Assembly (NCBI RefSeq): GCF_022489035.1
Contig: NZ_JAKVTV010000001.1
Coordinates: 992,001-1,056,000 of the forward strand
DNA length: 64,000 nt
Origin: Christiangramia lutea
GTDB lineage: Bacteria; Bacteroidota; Bacteroidia; Flavobacteriales; Flavobacteriaceae
Direction: 5' to 3'
Shown here: positions 1 through 6,740 of the stretch, one piece after another
How positions within the stretch are numbered: position 1 is the first letter of the stretch
Layout: every line of letters starts with the position of its first letter
Notes under the pieces: model-generated
Seen by the model: the letters and a program-made list of their open reading frames with translations, nothing else
Told to the model about the DNA's origin: nothing
Databases searched by the model: none
Position numbers and translations under genes: made by a program

Positions 1-1739
1 TGAATTTTTAGACTGGCTTTTGGTTTCAGTTTAAAAGCTGAAGAAAGGTTGGTTTCGCTAAAATCTAATATTGCTTTATCTGACTTATTTTGAGATCTAA
101 TGATAATTCCTTTTGAAATACTAATGGAACTTTCAAATTTATAATCCCCTTCGGCTAGTTCCAGGATGTCTCCAGCTTCAGCCTCCTCCAGTTTCCTGAG
201 AAATTCCGTTGAAGTAGATACCCTTAAAGTTTTTCCTTTTTTACCAATAATTTCAGGCTGAAACCATTTAGGGCCATAATTCTCCTGTTTAAAAAGGTTT
301 ACTTGTTCCGCTACAGGTAACTTAAACGCTCCCGGACTGTTATTTCCAGTACGATCCCTGCCTAAAAGATCTTTATCGATTTTTTCGAAATCAAAACCAT
401 GATATGTAACATTAAAATCATGTTCCGGTACATATAAATATTCCGAAATCTTTTTAATCTTAAAGTCCTTCCTAACTATCCCACTGTCTTGAACTGAACC
501 TTTATTTTCGTAGTTAAGAATGTTATTTTTAAAGGTTACACCGTCAACCGTGTCATAAGCTACGATCGGACTTTCTTGGACCTTCTCATTGTAAACTAGA
601 TTATTGGCCATTAACACTCTTTCAGGCCTTGCCGATCGAATCTCAGAAGCAGGTAACACTCCAGCCTGGTCGGTATTTGAACCAACACTAAAATGCCAGG
701 GAGATTTCGTGTCTACAAAAGAATTATAAGCGGCGACAACATCGGTCACCTGATTATACCGATTTAAAGGAGACTTTGGAATTCCATTCATCACCGCGAG
801 GGGACTTCTAAATTCAGTTCCTTTAAGTTTGTAAAAATAATTGTTGGTAATCCAGTGCCCGGTATTTATAACACGAATTCCACCAATAAATTCAGAATTG
901 TCATTCCCGATAAAAATGTTTCCATCAATGCTTGCATAATTTCCATGCCTCAGCACTAAAGACCCTTCAGACTCAAAGAATACGTTATTTTTGAAGGTAT
1001 TGAAGTTGGATTTACTAGATATAATCTCTACCTCACCGTTGCACCTGTAAAATAGGTTATCTGCGATATTTACATAAGCAGGAGTCATTGAAGTCTCACT
1101 GGACCCGATTTGAATGGTTTCAGCATGAGGTCCTCCTTTTCTAGGTCGAGGACCGAAGTAATTATGAACTATTTGATGATGGGTATTAATGTTTTCATTG
1201 CCCTTGAGGTAAACTCTCAAAGTTGGGCCGGAGTTTGATTTTCCGGCAATGTAAGAATGGTCCAACTGATTATTTCTACCCCAGAATTCAATCCAACGAT
1301 CCTGAGTTTCCCTGCTTGGCTGAGTAAAACCTTCTATTACACAGTTAGTGACCCTGGAATTATTTGCTATATGGTCGTTATCAACCTTGAAATCTATAAC
1401 AGTATTATTAGGTGTATAACCGTTCTGAAAAATTAATCCCTCCACAACGATAAAATCACCACCAATTTTTAAGAATGATTCGCCTTCGATGAATACCTTT
1501 CCCTTCTCCTCGGCCATGATTACGATAGGCAGGTTTTTTTCTCCATTGGCTATGATTTGAATTCCTACATCTGTCCATTTTCCATTGGCCATAATTATTG
1601 TATCCCCAGGATTCGAATTTCCCAAAGCCTCTTCCAGCTCAGATAAATTCTTGACCCGTATAGATAATGAGTCATTACTATTTTGAGCAGATCCCCCAAG
1701 GGAAAAAAGAAAGATTAAAAATATCGAAAGAATTCTCAT
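1..1739 (-). CDS. Polysaccharide lyase family 6 (alginate lyase-like), C-terminus cut by window edge
   Basis: The frame is open from the ATG at 1739 to the left window edge (at least 579 residues); the stop lies outside. The first ~19 residues form a signal peptide (MRILSIFLIFLFSLGGSAQ), so export to periplasm or surface is expected. The body resembles the right-handed beta-helix of PL6 enzymes such as alginate lyase and chondroitinase B. Conserved motifs are EIISSKS with Lys243 and LRHGN with Arg264. Their 21-residue spacing equals that of the catalytic Lys and Arg of chondroitinase B. Around residues 500-579 a second RVSTSTEFL/DILEL stretch repeats the pattern of the N-terminal helix, suggesting a second beta-helix domain. 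In a marine flavobacterium alginate is the likeliest substrate, by beta-elimination, but a chondroitin-type substrate is not excluded. It is probably the edge of an alginate utilisation locus extending left. Promoter and operators are read just upstream. Confidence 0.88.
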   Translation of the reverse strand, partial: MRILSIFLIFLFSLGGSAQNSNDSLSIRVKNLSELEEALGNSNPGDTIIMANGKWTDVGIQIIANGEKNLPIVIMAEEKGKVFIEGESFLKIGGDFIVVEGLIFQNGYTPNNTVIDFKVDNDHIANNSRVTNCVIEGFTQPSRETQDRWIEFWGRNNQLDHSYIAGKSNSGPTLRVYLKGNENINTHHQIVHNYFGPRPRKGGPHAETIQIGSSETSMTPAYVNIADNLFYRCNGEVEIISSKSNFNTFKNNVFFESEGSLVLRHGNYASIDGNIFIGNDNSEFIGGIRVINTGHWITNNYFYKLKGTEFRSPLAVMNGIPKSPLNRYNQVTDVVAAYNSFVDTKSPWHFSVGSNTDQAGVLPASEIRSARPERVLMANNLVYNEKVQESPIVAYDTVDGVTFKNNILNYENKGSVQDSGIVRKDFKIKKISEYLYVPEHDFNVTYHGFDFEKIDKDLLGRDRTGNNSPGAFKLPVAEQVNLFKQENYGPKWFQPEIIGKKGKTLRVSTSTEFLRKLEEAEAGDILELAEGDYKFESSISISKGIIIRSQNKSDKAILDFSETNLSSAFKLKPKASLKI

Positions 1740-1746
1740 ATTAAAC

Positions 1747-1769
1747 TGGTTTACCAATTTGGTTTACCA
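1747..1769. promoter_or_regulatory. Tandem palindromic operator at the PL6 promoter
   Basis: Two identical copies of the palindromic decamer TGGTTTACCA lie at 1747-1756 and 1760-1769, start to start 13 bp. The second extends to TTTGGT-TT-ACCAAA (1758-1771) and overlaps the -7 box; the first covers the expected transcription start. The position suits a repressor. Which family binds is not known from the sequence. Confidence 0.6.
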
Positions 1770-1797
1770 AATATAGACTTAATTATGAGTTTTCCAA
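1768..1797 (-). promoter_or_regulatory. Promoter of the PL6 lyase gene
   Basis: Read on the minus strand there is a -33 TTG (1797-1795), a 19-nt gap, and a -7 box TATATTTG (1775-1768). This is a full match to the Bacteroidetes sigma consensus TTG-N19-TAnnTTTG. It lies 29 bp before the ATG at 1739. Confidence 0.75.
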
Positions 1798-1941
1798 AAT
1801 TGAATTCAAATATTAATCATTCTCATAATAATTGCCCCAAGATTTTGAGAAGAATGTAATTTATAAATGGTATGATGAATTTTAAAGCCCTTGATTAACT
1901 ACTCGTTTTGACCTTATATAAACTTAATAAAGAAGTAAATT

Positions 1942-1971
1942 TTGTCATTTCTAAACGATTGGTTAGTTTTG
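1942..1971 (+). promoter_or_regulatory. Promoter of the TetR gene, overlapping its own operator
   Basis: TTG at 1942-1944, a 19-nt gap, then TAGTTTTG at 1964-1971 fit the Bacteroidetes promoter consensus. The operator-like CTAAACGATTGGTTAG (1951-1966) sits between and over these boxes, so bound repressor would block polymerase. Confidence 0.7.
1951..1966. promoter_or_regulatory. TetR operator, imperfect copy
   Basis: CTAAAC-GATT-GGTTAG is an inverted repeat with one mismatch. It shares the core TAAACGATTG and the right half TTAGTTT with the perfect palindrome at 2566-2587 upstream of the next gene. That sharing is the main evidence that one regulator binds both. Confidence 0.65.
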
Positions 1972-1987
1972 TAGTACAATTTTGAAG

Positions 1988-2551
1988 ATGGCTCGAAAAA
2001 AGAACTATAATGAAGAAGAGGTAATAGAAAAGGCAATGAACCTTTTTTGGATCAACGGTTATAAAACTACCTCGATGCAAATGCTGGAAAAAGAAATGGG
2101 TATCAATAAATTCTCTATTTATGCGAGTTTTGGAAATAAAGATGGAGTTTTTCTGGAAAGCCTGAAGTGTTATAAGAAAAAGCTCAATGTTCTAATCGAG
2201 GATTTAAAGCAATCTCCTGATGGTATCGCCGGGATCAAACAATATTTTTATGCTTTTGTAACCTTCTCTAAAAATACGGAATTTGGAAAGGGATGCCTGG
2301 TAACAAATACCGCAAATGAATTGAATGATAAGGCCGACGAGAAAATCATGGAATCTGTTACCACATTTACAAATCAAATTAAACAGCTGTTTGCAGAAAA
2401 ATTAACCCAGGAAAGAGAAAGATCAGAAGCAAAAATTGAAGAAAAAGCTGATTATTTGCTCCTTTCAATGTTCGGATTATCCACGGCTACCAGGGTATTC
2501 AGTAAAAATCAAATTGAAAATTATATAGAGAACGTTTTTAAAAACGTCTAA
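1988..2551 (+). CDS. TetR/AcrR family transcriptional repressor
   Basis: A 187-residue DNA-binding regulator. Residues ~8-55 form the TetR helix-turn-helix, visible as VIEKAMNLFWINGYKTTS followed by MGINKFSIYASFGNKDG. The rest is a helical ligand-binding domain with a Cys in KGCLVTN, common in the TetR group that senses electrophiles or aromatic compounds. The start is taken at the ATG at 1988; an in-frame TTG six bases earlier is possible but adds only two residues. Operators at 1951-1966 (own promoter) and 2566-2587 (next gene) imply autoregulation and control of the downstream AhpD-like gene. The inducer cannot be read from the sequence. Confidence 0.9.
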   Translation: MARKKNYNEEEVIEKAMNLFWINGYKTTSMQMLEKEMGINKFSIYASFGNKDGVFLESLKCYKKKLNVLIEDLKQSPDGIAGIKQYFYAFVTFSKNTEFGKGCLVTNTANELNDKADEKIMESVTTFTNQIKQLFAEKLTQERERSEAKIEEKADYLLLSMFGLSTATRVFSKNQIENYIENVFKNV

Positions 2552-2565
2552 ATTTTTTTACCTCA

Positions 2566-2587
2566 AAACTAAACGATTGTTTAGTTT
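2566..2587. promoter_or_regulatory. TetR operator, perfect palindrome
   Basis: Left arm AAACTAAAC (2566-2574), spacer GATT, right arm GTTTAGTTT (2579-2587): nine perfect pairs. It lies 22 bp before the start of the AhpD-like gene, overlaps a weak -7-like TAGTTTAA, and matches the operator over the tetR promoter. Confidence 0.75.
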
Positions 2588-2609
2588 AATTTTAATCAAA
2601 AATAAAATT

Positions 2610-3164
2610 ATGACAGAAGAAAAGAAGTTACCAATTCACACCATCGAATCTGCACCTGAGAAAAGTAAAGATTTACTGGAAGATTCTAAAAAGACCAATG
2701 GTTTCGTGCCTAACCTGCACGGCGTACTTGCAGAATCTCCTGAGCTACTTAAAGCTTATAAAACACTTCATGAACTATTTTCTAAATCTTCTTTTAATAA
2801 AGATGAATTAACCGTGGTATGGCAAACCATAAATGTTGAGCATGAATGTCATTATTGCGTACCAGCTCATACTGCCATTGCCAAGATGATGAAAGTAGAT
2901 GACGAGATCACCGATGCTCTTAGAGACAAAACTGAATTACCTTCAGAAAAATTGGAAATTCTAAGAGAAACCACCTTAGCCTTAACCAGGAATCGCGGTA
3001 ATATTTCATCTCAAGAACTAGACAAGTTTTACGGCGCAGGGTATTCTCAAAGGAATTTGCTGGATATTATTTTAGGGCTATCACAAAAAGTTATTAGTAA
3101 CTATACAAATCATATAGCTAAAACGCCATTAGACGAAGGATTTGAAAAATTTGAGTGGAAATAA
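2610..3164 (+). CDS. Carboxymuconolactone decarboxylase / AhpD-like peroxidase-family protein
   Basis: A 184-residue cytosolic protein of the AhpD-like fold. The signature ECHYCVPAH gives Cys80-x2-Cys83-x3-His87, the redox/proton-relay motif of alkylhydroperoxidase AhpD relatives. The C-terminal half (ALTRNRGNIS, FYGAGYSQRNLLDIILGLS) is typical of the long uncharacterised peroxidase-related subgroup. The ATG at 2610 is chosen because an upstream in-frame TTG at 2577 lies inside the operator palindrome. The gene directly follows the TetR gene, and a shared operator suggests it is the regulated target, probably in detoxifying peroxides or reactive electrophiles. A strong terminator follows. The substrate is unknown. 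Confidence 0.85.
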   Translation: MTEEKKLPIHTIESAPEKSKDLLEDSKKTNGFVPNLHGVLAESPELLKAYKTLHELFSKSSFNKDELTVVWQTINVEHECHYCVPAHTAIAKMMKVDDEITDALRDKTELPSEKLEILRETTLALTRNRGNISSQELDKFYGAGYSQRNLLDIILGLSQKVISNYTNHIAKTPLDEGFEKFEWK

Positions 3165-3171
3165 AAAAATT

Positions 3172-3206
3172 AAAAACAGTGTTAGTTTGTTTCTAACACT
3201 GTTTTT
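3172..3206 (+). terminator. Rho-independent terminator after the AhpD-like gene
   Basis: A perfect 14-bp stem, AAAAACAGTGTTAG (3172-3185) with CTAACACTGTTTTT (3193-3206), and a 7-nt loop, starting 8 bp after the stop codon. The A/T arms allow it to act on both strands. Confidence 0.85.
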
Positions 3207-3298
3207 CAATCCTAATTTTATACTGTAGATCAATTAGAAATTAATTATTCAACACTTAGAATTAAAAATTTAGGTGATGATATTGCTATTTTAAAAAC

Positions 3299-3331
3299 AA
3301 AAAACCTGTCTTTAAAGAGACAGGTTTTTTT
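3299..3331 (-). terminator. Terminator of the CAU tRNA gene (probably bidirectional)
   Basis: CCTGTCT (3305-3311) pairs with AGACAGG (3318-3324) around a 6-nt loop, flanked by an A run on the left and a T run on the right. On the minus strand it begins right after the tRNA 3' end. The ~90 bp between it and the preceding terminator hold nothing recognisable. Confidence 0.8.
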
Positions 3332-3336
3332 AAAAG

Positions 3337-3410
3337 TGGTCCCACTTGGGCTCGAACCAAGGACCACCTGATTATGAGTCAGGTGCTCTAACCAACTGAG
3401 CTATGGGACC
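3337..3410 (-). tRNA. tRNA with CAU anticodon (Met or Ile2)
   Basis: The 74-nt minus-strand sequence folds as a complete cloverleaf. It has acceptor GGTCCCA/TGGGACC, D arm GCTC/GAGC, anticodon stem CCTGA/TCAGG with loop CTCATAA, and T arm CTTGG-TTCGAGC-CCAAG. The anticodon is CAT and the discriminator base A; the 3' CCA is not encoded. Elongator tRNA-Met and lysidine-modified tRNA-Ile2 share this anticodon loop. The C4/C5 pairs of the acceptor stem resemble Ile2 determinants, so the amino acid is left open. Confidence 0.93.
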
Positions 3411-3477
3411 TGATACTTGAGCGTATCGAGAGCGCAAATTTAGATAATTGCAAGTTACGCACCAAACAAAAATATTC

Positions 3478-3876
3478 CTATTTTTCCTGACATAGCTCTA
3501 CCAGTACACCGTTCGCATCCTTTGGATGCATAAAAGCTACCAGCTTATTATCGGCTCCAGGTTTCGGACTTTCATTCAGCAACCTAAAGCCTTCTTTTTT
3601 AAGCCGCTCGATCTCAGCTTCAATATCATCCACATAAAAAGCCAGATGATGAATCCCCTCGCCTCTTTTTTCTATGAATTTAGAAATTGGACTTTCAGGA
3701 TTTGTTGCCGCTAACAATTCTATCTTACTTTCACCTACTTTAAAAAATGAAGTGGTAACTCCTTCACTTTCCACGGTTTCCATTTTGTATGGCTCAACAC
3801 CCATTACCGCTTCATAGGTTTTATTCGCTGCTTCCAGGTCTTTAACCGCTATACCAATATGTTCTATTCGCTTCAT
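3478..3876 (-). CDS. mce: Methylmalonyl-CoA epimerase
   Basis: A 132-residue VOC-superfamily enzyme that interconverts (R)- and (S)-methylmalonyl-CoA in propionate metabolism, in the cytosol. Length and motifs match the family: HIGIAVKDL at the N-terminus (metal ligand His6), IELLA, HHLAFYVDD in the second half-domain, and the C-terminal GVLVELCQ whose Glu is the last metal ligand. The methylmalonyl-CoA mutase genes are not in this window. It is divergent from rbfA. The start is the ATG at 3876. Confidence 0.92.
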   Translation of the reverse strand: MKRIEHIGIAVKDLEAANKTYEAVMGVEPYKMETVESEGVTTSFFKVGESKIELLAATNPESPISKFIEKRGEGIHHLAFYVDDIEAEIERLKKEGFRLLNESPKPGADNKLVAFMHPKDANGVLVELCQEK

Positions 3877-3965
3877 AAATCTTCAATTTACTCAGACAAA
3901 TATCATTAAATTATGTGATATGGTTCAAATTCACTTATATGAAGATAAATCACGTTTAAAAATTT

Positions 3966-3973
3966 TACTTTTG
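3966..3973 (+). promoter_or_regulatory. -7 box of rbfA, implying a leaderless or near-leaderless mRNA
   Basis: TACTTTTG matches TAnnTTTG and ends only four bases before the rbfA ATG at 3978. A start site 4-7 nt after the box would fall at or next to the ATG. No clear -33 TTG is seen. Confidence 0.5.
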
Positions 3974-3977
3974 TAAC

Positions 3978-4373
3978 ATGGAAGAAACAAACAGACAAAA
4001 AAAGATTGGTGGATTATTGCAGAAGGACCTTGCTGATATCCTACAGAACTCTCTTAGAGATAGCGGAAGGACAGGGATCTTGATTTCTGTTTCCAAGGTG
4101 AGGGTAACTACAGATCTATCTATCGCCAAAGCCTATGTTAGCATTTTTCCTTCTAAACATCAGGAAGAGGTGGTAAAGGAGATCAACGAGAATAAATCTA
4201 AGATAAAGCATGAAGTTGCGCAGCGCACAAAACATCAACTTCGTAAAATGCCAGATCTTAATTTTTATATTGATGACTCTCTTGAGTATATAGACGGAAT
4301 CGAAAAATCCATCAAAGGCAAGGAAGACCCTATTTCCAATCCAGATCTATTAGACAAAAGGAAAAAGTCTTAA
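3978..4373 (+). CDS. rbfA: 30S ribosome-binding factor A
   Basis: A 131-residue KH-domain protein needed for 30S maturation and 16S 5'-end processing. N-terminal RQKKIGGLLQKDLADIL, then ISVSKVRVTTDLSIAKAYVSIFP and the end motif LRKMPDLNFYIDDSLEY are characteristic of RbfA. The stop is followed one base later by the TTG start of the permease gene, so the two are probably cotranscribed. Confidence 0.95.
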   Translation: MEETNRQKKIGGLLQKDLADILQNSLRDSGRTGILISVSKVRVTTDLSIAKAYVSIFPSKHQEEVVKEINENKSKIKHEVAQRTKHQLRKMPDLNFYIDDSLEYIDGIEKSIKGKEDPISNPDLLDKRKKS

Positions 4374-4374
4374 T

Positions 4375-5583
4375 TTGAAGTTTCCCCTCTATATCGCCAA
4401 AAGGTATTTATTTACCAAAAGCAAGAACAATGCGATCAACATCATCACGATTATCGCGGCGATTGGGGTTTTTGCCGGTGCTTTTTCTCTTTTTATCGTC
4501 CTTAGCGGATTTTCAGGCCTCCGCGATTTCAGTCTTTCCTTTTCCAATGAATTTGATCCTGACCTGAAGGCTATTCCAGAACAAGGTAAGGTCCTTACTA
4601 TTTCTGAAGAGCAATTAACCCAGATCAGGAAAATTCCTGAAATCGCAGAATTCAGCAAAGTTGTTGAAGAACGAGTGATCCTGAGCTACAGATCTAAAAC
4701 CAACCCTGCCTTTATTAAAGGTGTTGATGAAAACTACCGGATGGTCAATAAAATTGATAGTGCGGTAGTTTTTGGAACCTGGCTAACTAAAAGTGAACCC
4801 CAGGTAGTAATTGGTAATGGTTTATCCAGATTGTTGGATGTAGGAACTTTCAATTACCAGAACCTTTTGAAGATCATGGTTCCAAAGCCAGGAAAAGGAG
4901 CTATTACCATGACCAATCTCCAGGATGCTTTTAGCACCAGGCAAACCATAGTTAGCGGTATATACAGCGTGAATGAGGAACTGGACGACAAGTACGTTTT
5001 TACCAATATCAATTTTGCCAAAGACCTGCTGGATATGGGCGAAAATGAATTTTCAGCCATAGAATTCAAATTAGCGCCTGACGCATCATCAGAAAATGTT
5101 ACCGAAAAAATCAATGAGATTTTTAAGGGTGAGGCTATTGTAAAAACCAGGGCAGAACTGAATGATGCCCTTAATAAAATGTTGAATTCAGAAAATCTGT
5201 TCGTTTACCTAATTTTCACACTGGTACTCACCATTGCACTTTTCAACGTTGTAGGTTCTATTATCGTTATGATCCTGGATAAACGTGAGAATATTAAAAC
5301 GCTTTACAATTTGGGTGCATCTCCAAACCAGATCAAGAATATATTTTTCTACCAGGGAATGTTGATGACAGGGCTTGGAGGTATTATAGGTCTTGCGATG
5401 GCAATAATACTTATCCTTCTTCAGTTAAAATACGACCTGGTAATGATCACACCAAACCTGCCCTACCCGGTACAAATGAAATTCGAGAACATCCTGATAG
5501 TCCTCATTACTATATTTACCTTGGGACTAATAGCTTCTTATATTGCTGCAGGAAGAAGTAAAAAGGCCTTGAAATCTACTTAG
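4375..5583 (+). CDS. FtsX/LolE-type ABC permease (lipoprotein-release-like)
   Basis: A 402-residue inner-membrane protein. TM1 is at about residues 20-45 (INIITIIAAIGVFAGAFSLFIVLSG). A periplasmic MacB-PCD-like domain of ~210 residues follows, then three C-terminal TM segments (LIFTLVLTIALFNVVGSIIVM, MTGLGGIIGLAMAII, ILIVLITIFTLGLIASYIAAG) with the family coupling motif DKRENIKTLYNLGAS. In LolCDE this fold pulls lipoproteins out of the inner membrane; no ATPase gene is adjacent, so the exact substrate is inferred. The start is TTG at 4375: the encoded KFPLYIAKRYL is the conserved family N-terminus, and the next Met is over 100 residues later. Confidence 0.85.
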   Translation: MKFPLYIAKRYLFTKSKNNAINIITIIAAIGVFAGAFSLFIVLSGFSGLRDFSLSFSNEFDPDLKAIPEQGKVLTISEEQLTQIRKIPEIAEFSKVVEERVILSYRSKTNPAFIKGVDENYRMVNKIDSAVVFGTWLTKSEPQVVIGNGLSRLLDVGTFNYQNLLKIMVPKPGKGAITMTNLQDAFSTRQTIVSGIYSVNEELDDKYVFTNINFAKDLLDMGENEFSAIEFKLAPDASSENVTEKINEIFKGEAIVKTRAELNDALNKMLNSENLFVYLIFTLVLTIALFNVVGSIIVMILDKRENIKTLYNLGASPNQIKNIFFYQGMLMTGLGGIIGLAMAIILILLQLKYDLVMITPNLPYPVQMKFENILIVLITIFTLGLIASYIAAGRSKKALKST

Positions 5584-5593
5584 AAATCATTTT

Positions 5594-5661
5594 TCACATT
5601 TCGACTGCGCTCAATGTGACAAATGTTATTTTTTGTATTGAACTTGCTCCGACTGCGCTCA
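5594..5661. repeat. Two copies of a short dispersed repeat (CGACTGCGCTCA core)
   Basis: The dodecamer CGACTGCGCTCA occurs at 5602-5613 and 5650-5661, followed by ATGTGACA and GCATGACA respectively. The first copy is framed by a perfect 7-bp inverted repeat TCACATT (5594-5600) / AATGTGA (5613-5619). The element fills the gap between two convergent genes and looks like a REP-like palindromic unit. Confidence 0.6.
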
Positions 5662-5674
5662 GCATGACATGTAA

Positions 5675-6667
5675 TTAAGCGAACTGGTAATCTGAAAATT
5701 CTCTTTCTACCTCATCGAAAGCCTTAAAAACATCTACTGAATCATCGCTGGTCACCATTTTCATACGGTATTCCTTAAAGTGTGGAATTCCTTTGAAATA
5801 ATTGGTATAGTGACGACGGGTCTCAAAAACTCCTAATTTTTCACCTTTCCAGTCTATGGCCATTTGAAGGTGTCTCCTGGCAGCATCCAATCGTTCTTTC
5901 ATCGTTGGAGGTGGCAAATGTTCACCTGTTTCGAAATAATGTTTCACTTCTCTGAAAAACCATGGATAGCCAATACTTGCCCGACCTATCATCGCGCCAT
6001 CAAGTCCGAATTTATCACGCATTTCCATGGCACGCTCCGGTGTATCCACATCTCCGTTACCAAATACAGGAATATGCATACGTGGATTATTCTTCACTTC
6101 AGCGATAGGCGCCCAGTCTGCTTCACCTTTATACATCTGCGCCCTGGTACGGCCATGAATGGAAATTGCCTGGCAACCCACATCCTGAAGTCTCTCGGCA
6201 ACTTCAAGGATCTTAATTGAATCGTGATCCCAACCTAAACGGGTCTTTACAGTAACCGGCAACTTGGTATGTTTTACCATGGCTTCGGTAAGAGAAACCA
6301 TCAGGTCTACATCCTTTAGAATCCCGGCACCGGCTCCTTTTGAAACTACTTTCTTCACCGGGCAACCAAAGTTGATATCAATAATATCTGGCCCGGATTT
6401 TTCAACGATCTCAACCGACTGAAGCATAGATTCCAGGTTAGCTCCAAAGATCTGGATGCCAACTGGACGTTCCTTTTCATAAATATCGAGTTTCATGGTG
6501 CTTTTCGCCGCGTCGCGAATAAGCCCTTCTGAAGAAATAAATTCAGTATAAACAACATCTGCCCCCTGTTCCTTGCAAAGTGCACGGAATGGCGGGTCAC
6601 TCACATCTTCCATCGGCGCCAGAAGCAACGGGAAGTCTCCTACATCTATATTTCCAATTTTTGCCAA
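5675..6667 (-). CDS. dusB: tRNA-dihydrouridine synthase B
   Basis: A 330-residue FMN-dependent TIM-barrel enzyme reducing uridines in the tRNA D-loop. LLLAPMEDVSDPPFR opens the barrel; INFGCPVKK contains the catalytic Cys102; VTVKTRLGW, ISIHGRTRAQMYKG and VFGNGDVDTPE / GAMIGRASIGYPWFF bind FMN and phosphate. The start codon is TTG at 6667: KIGNIDVGDFPLLLAP is the normal N-terminus of this group, and the next Met lies inside the active barrel. It is monocistronic on the minus strand with its own -7 box. Confidence 0.93.
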   Translation of the reverse strand: MAKIGNIDVGDFPLLLAPMEDVSDPPFRALCKEQGADVVYTEFISSEGLIRDAAKSTMKLDIYEKERPVGIQIFGANLESMLQSVEIVEKSGPDIIDINFGCPVKKVVSKGAGAGILKDVDLMVSLTEAMVKHTKLPVTVKTRLGWDHDSIKILEVAERLQDVGCQAISIHGRTRAQMYKGEADWAPIAEVKNNPRMHIPVFGNGDVDTPERAMEMRDKFGLDGAMIGRASIGYPWFFREVKHYFETGEHLPPPTMKERLDAARRHLQMAIDWKGEKLGVFETRRHYTNYFKGIPHFKEYRMKMVTSDDSVDVFKAFDEVEREFSDYQFA

Positions 6668-6687
6668 AGCTTCTCTTTTTCAGGTCG

Positions 6688-6695
6688 CAAAATTA
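6688..6695 (-). promoter_or_regulatory. -7 box of dusB
   Basis: Minus-strand TAATTTTG matches TAnnTTTG and ends 20 bp before the TTG start. No -33 TTG at the expected distance. Confidence 0.45.
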
Positions 6696-6740
6696 CTAAA
6701 TTATTCCAATGCCTGAAAATAAGTTAACTAAGCTCCTGAA

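Noticed and set aside
2577-2609. Upstream TTG start for the AhpD-like gene
   Set aside because: The codon lies inside the operator palindrome and upstream of the conserved N-terminus.
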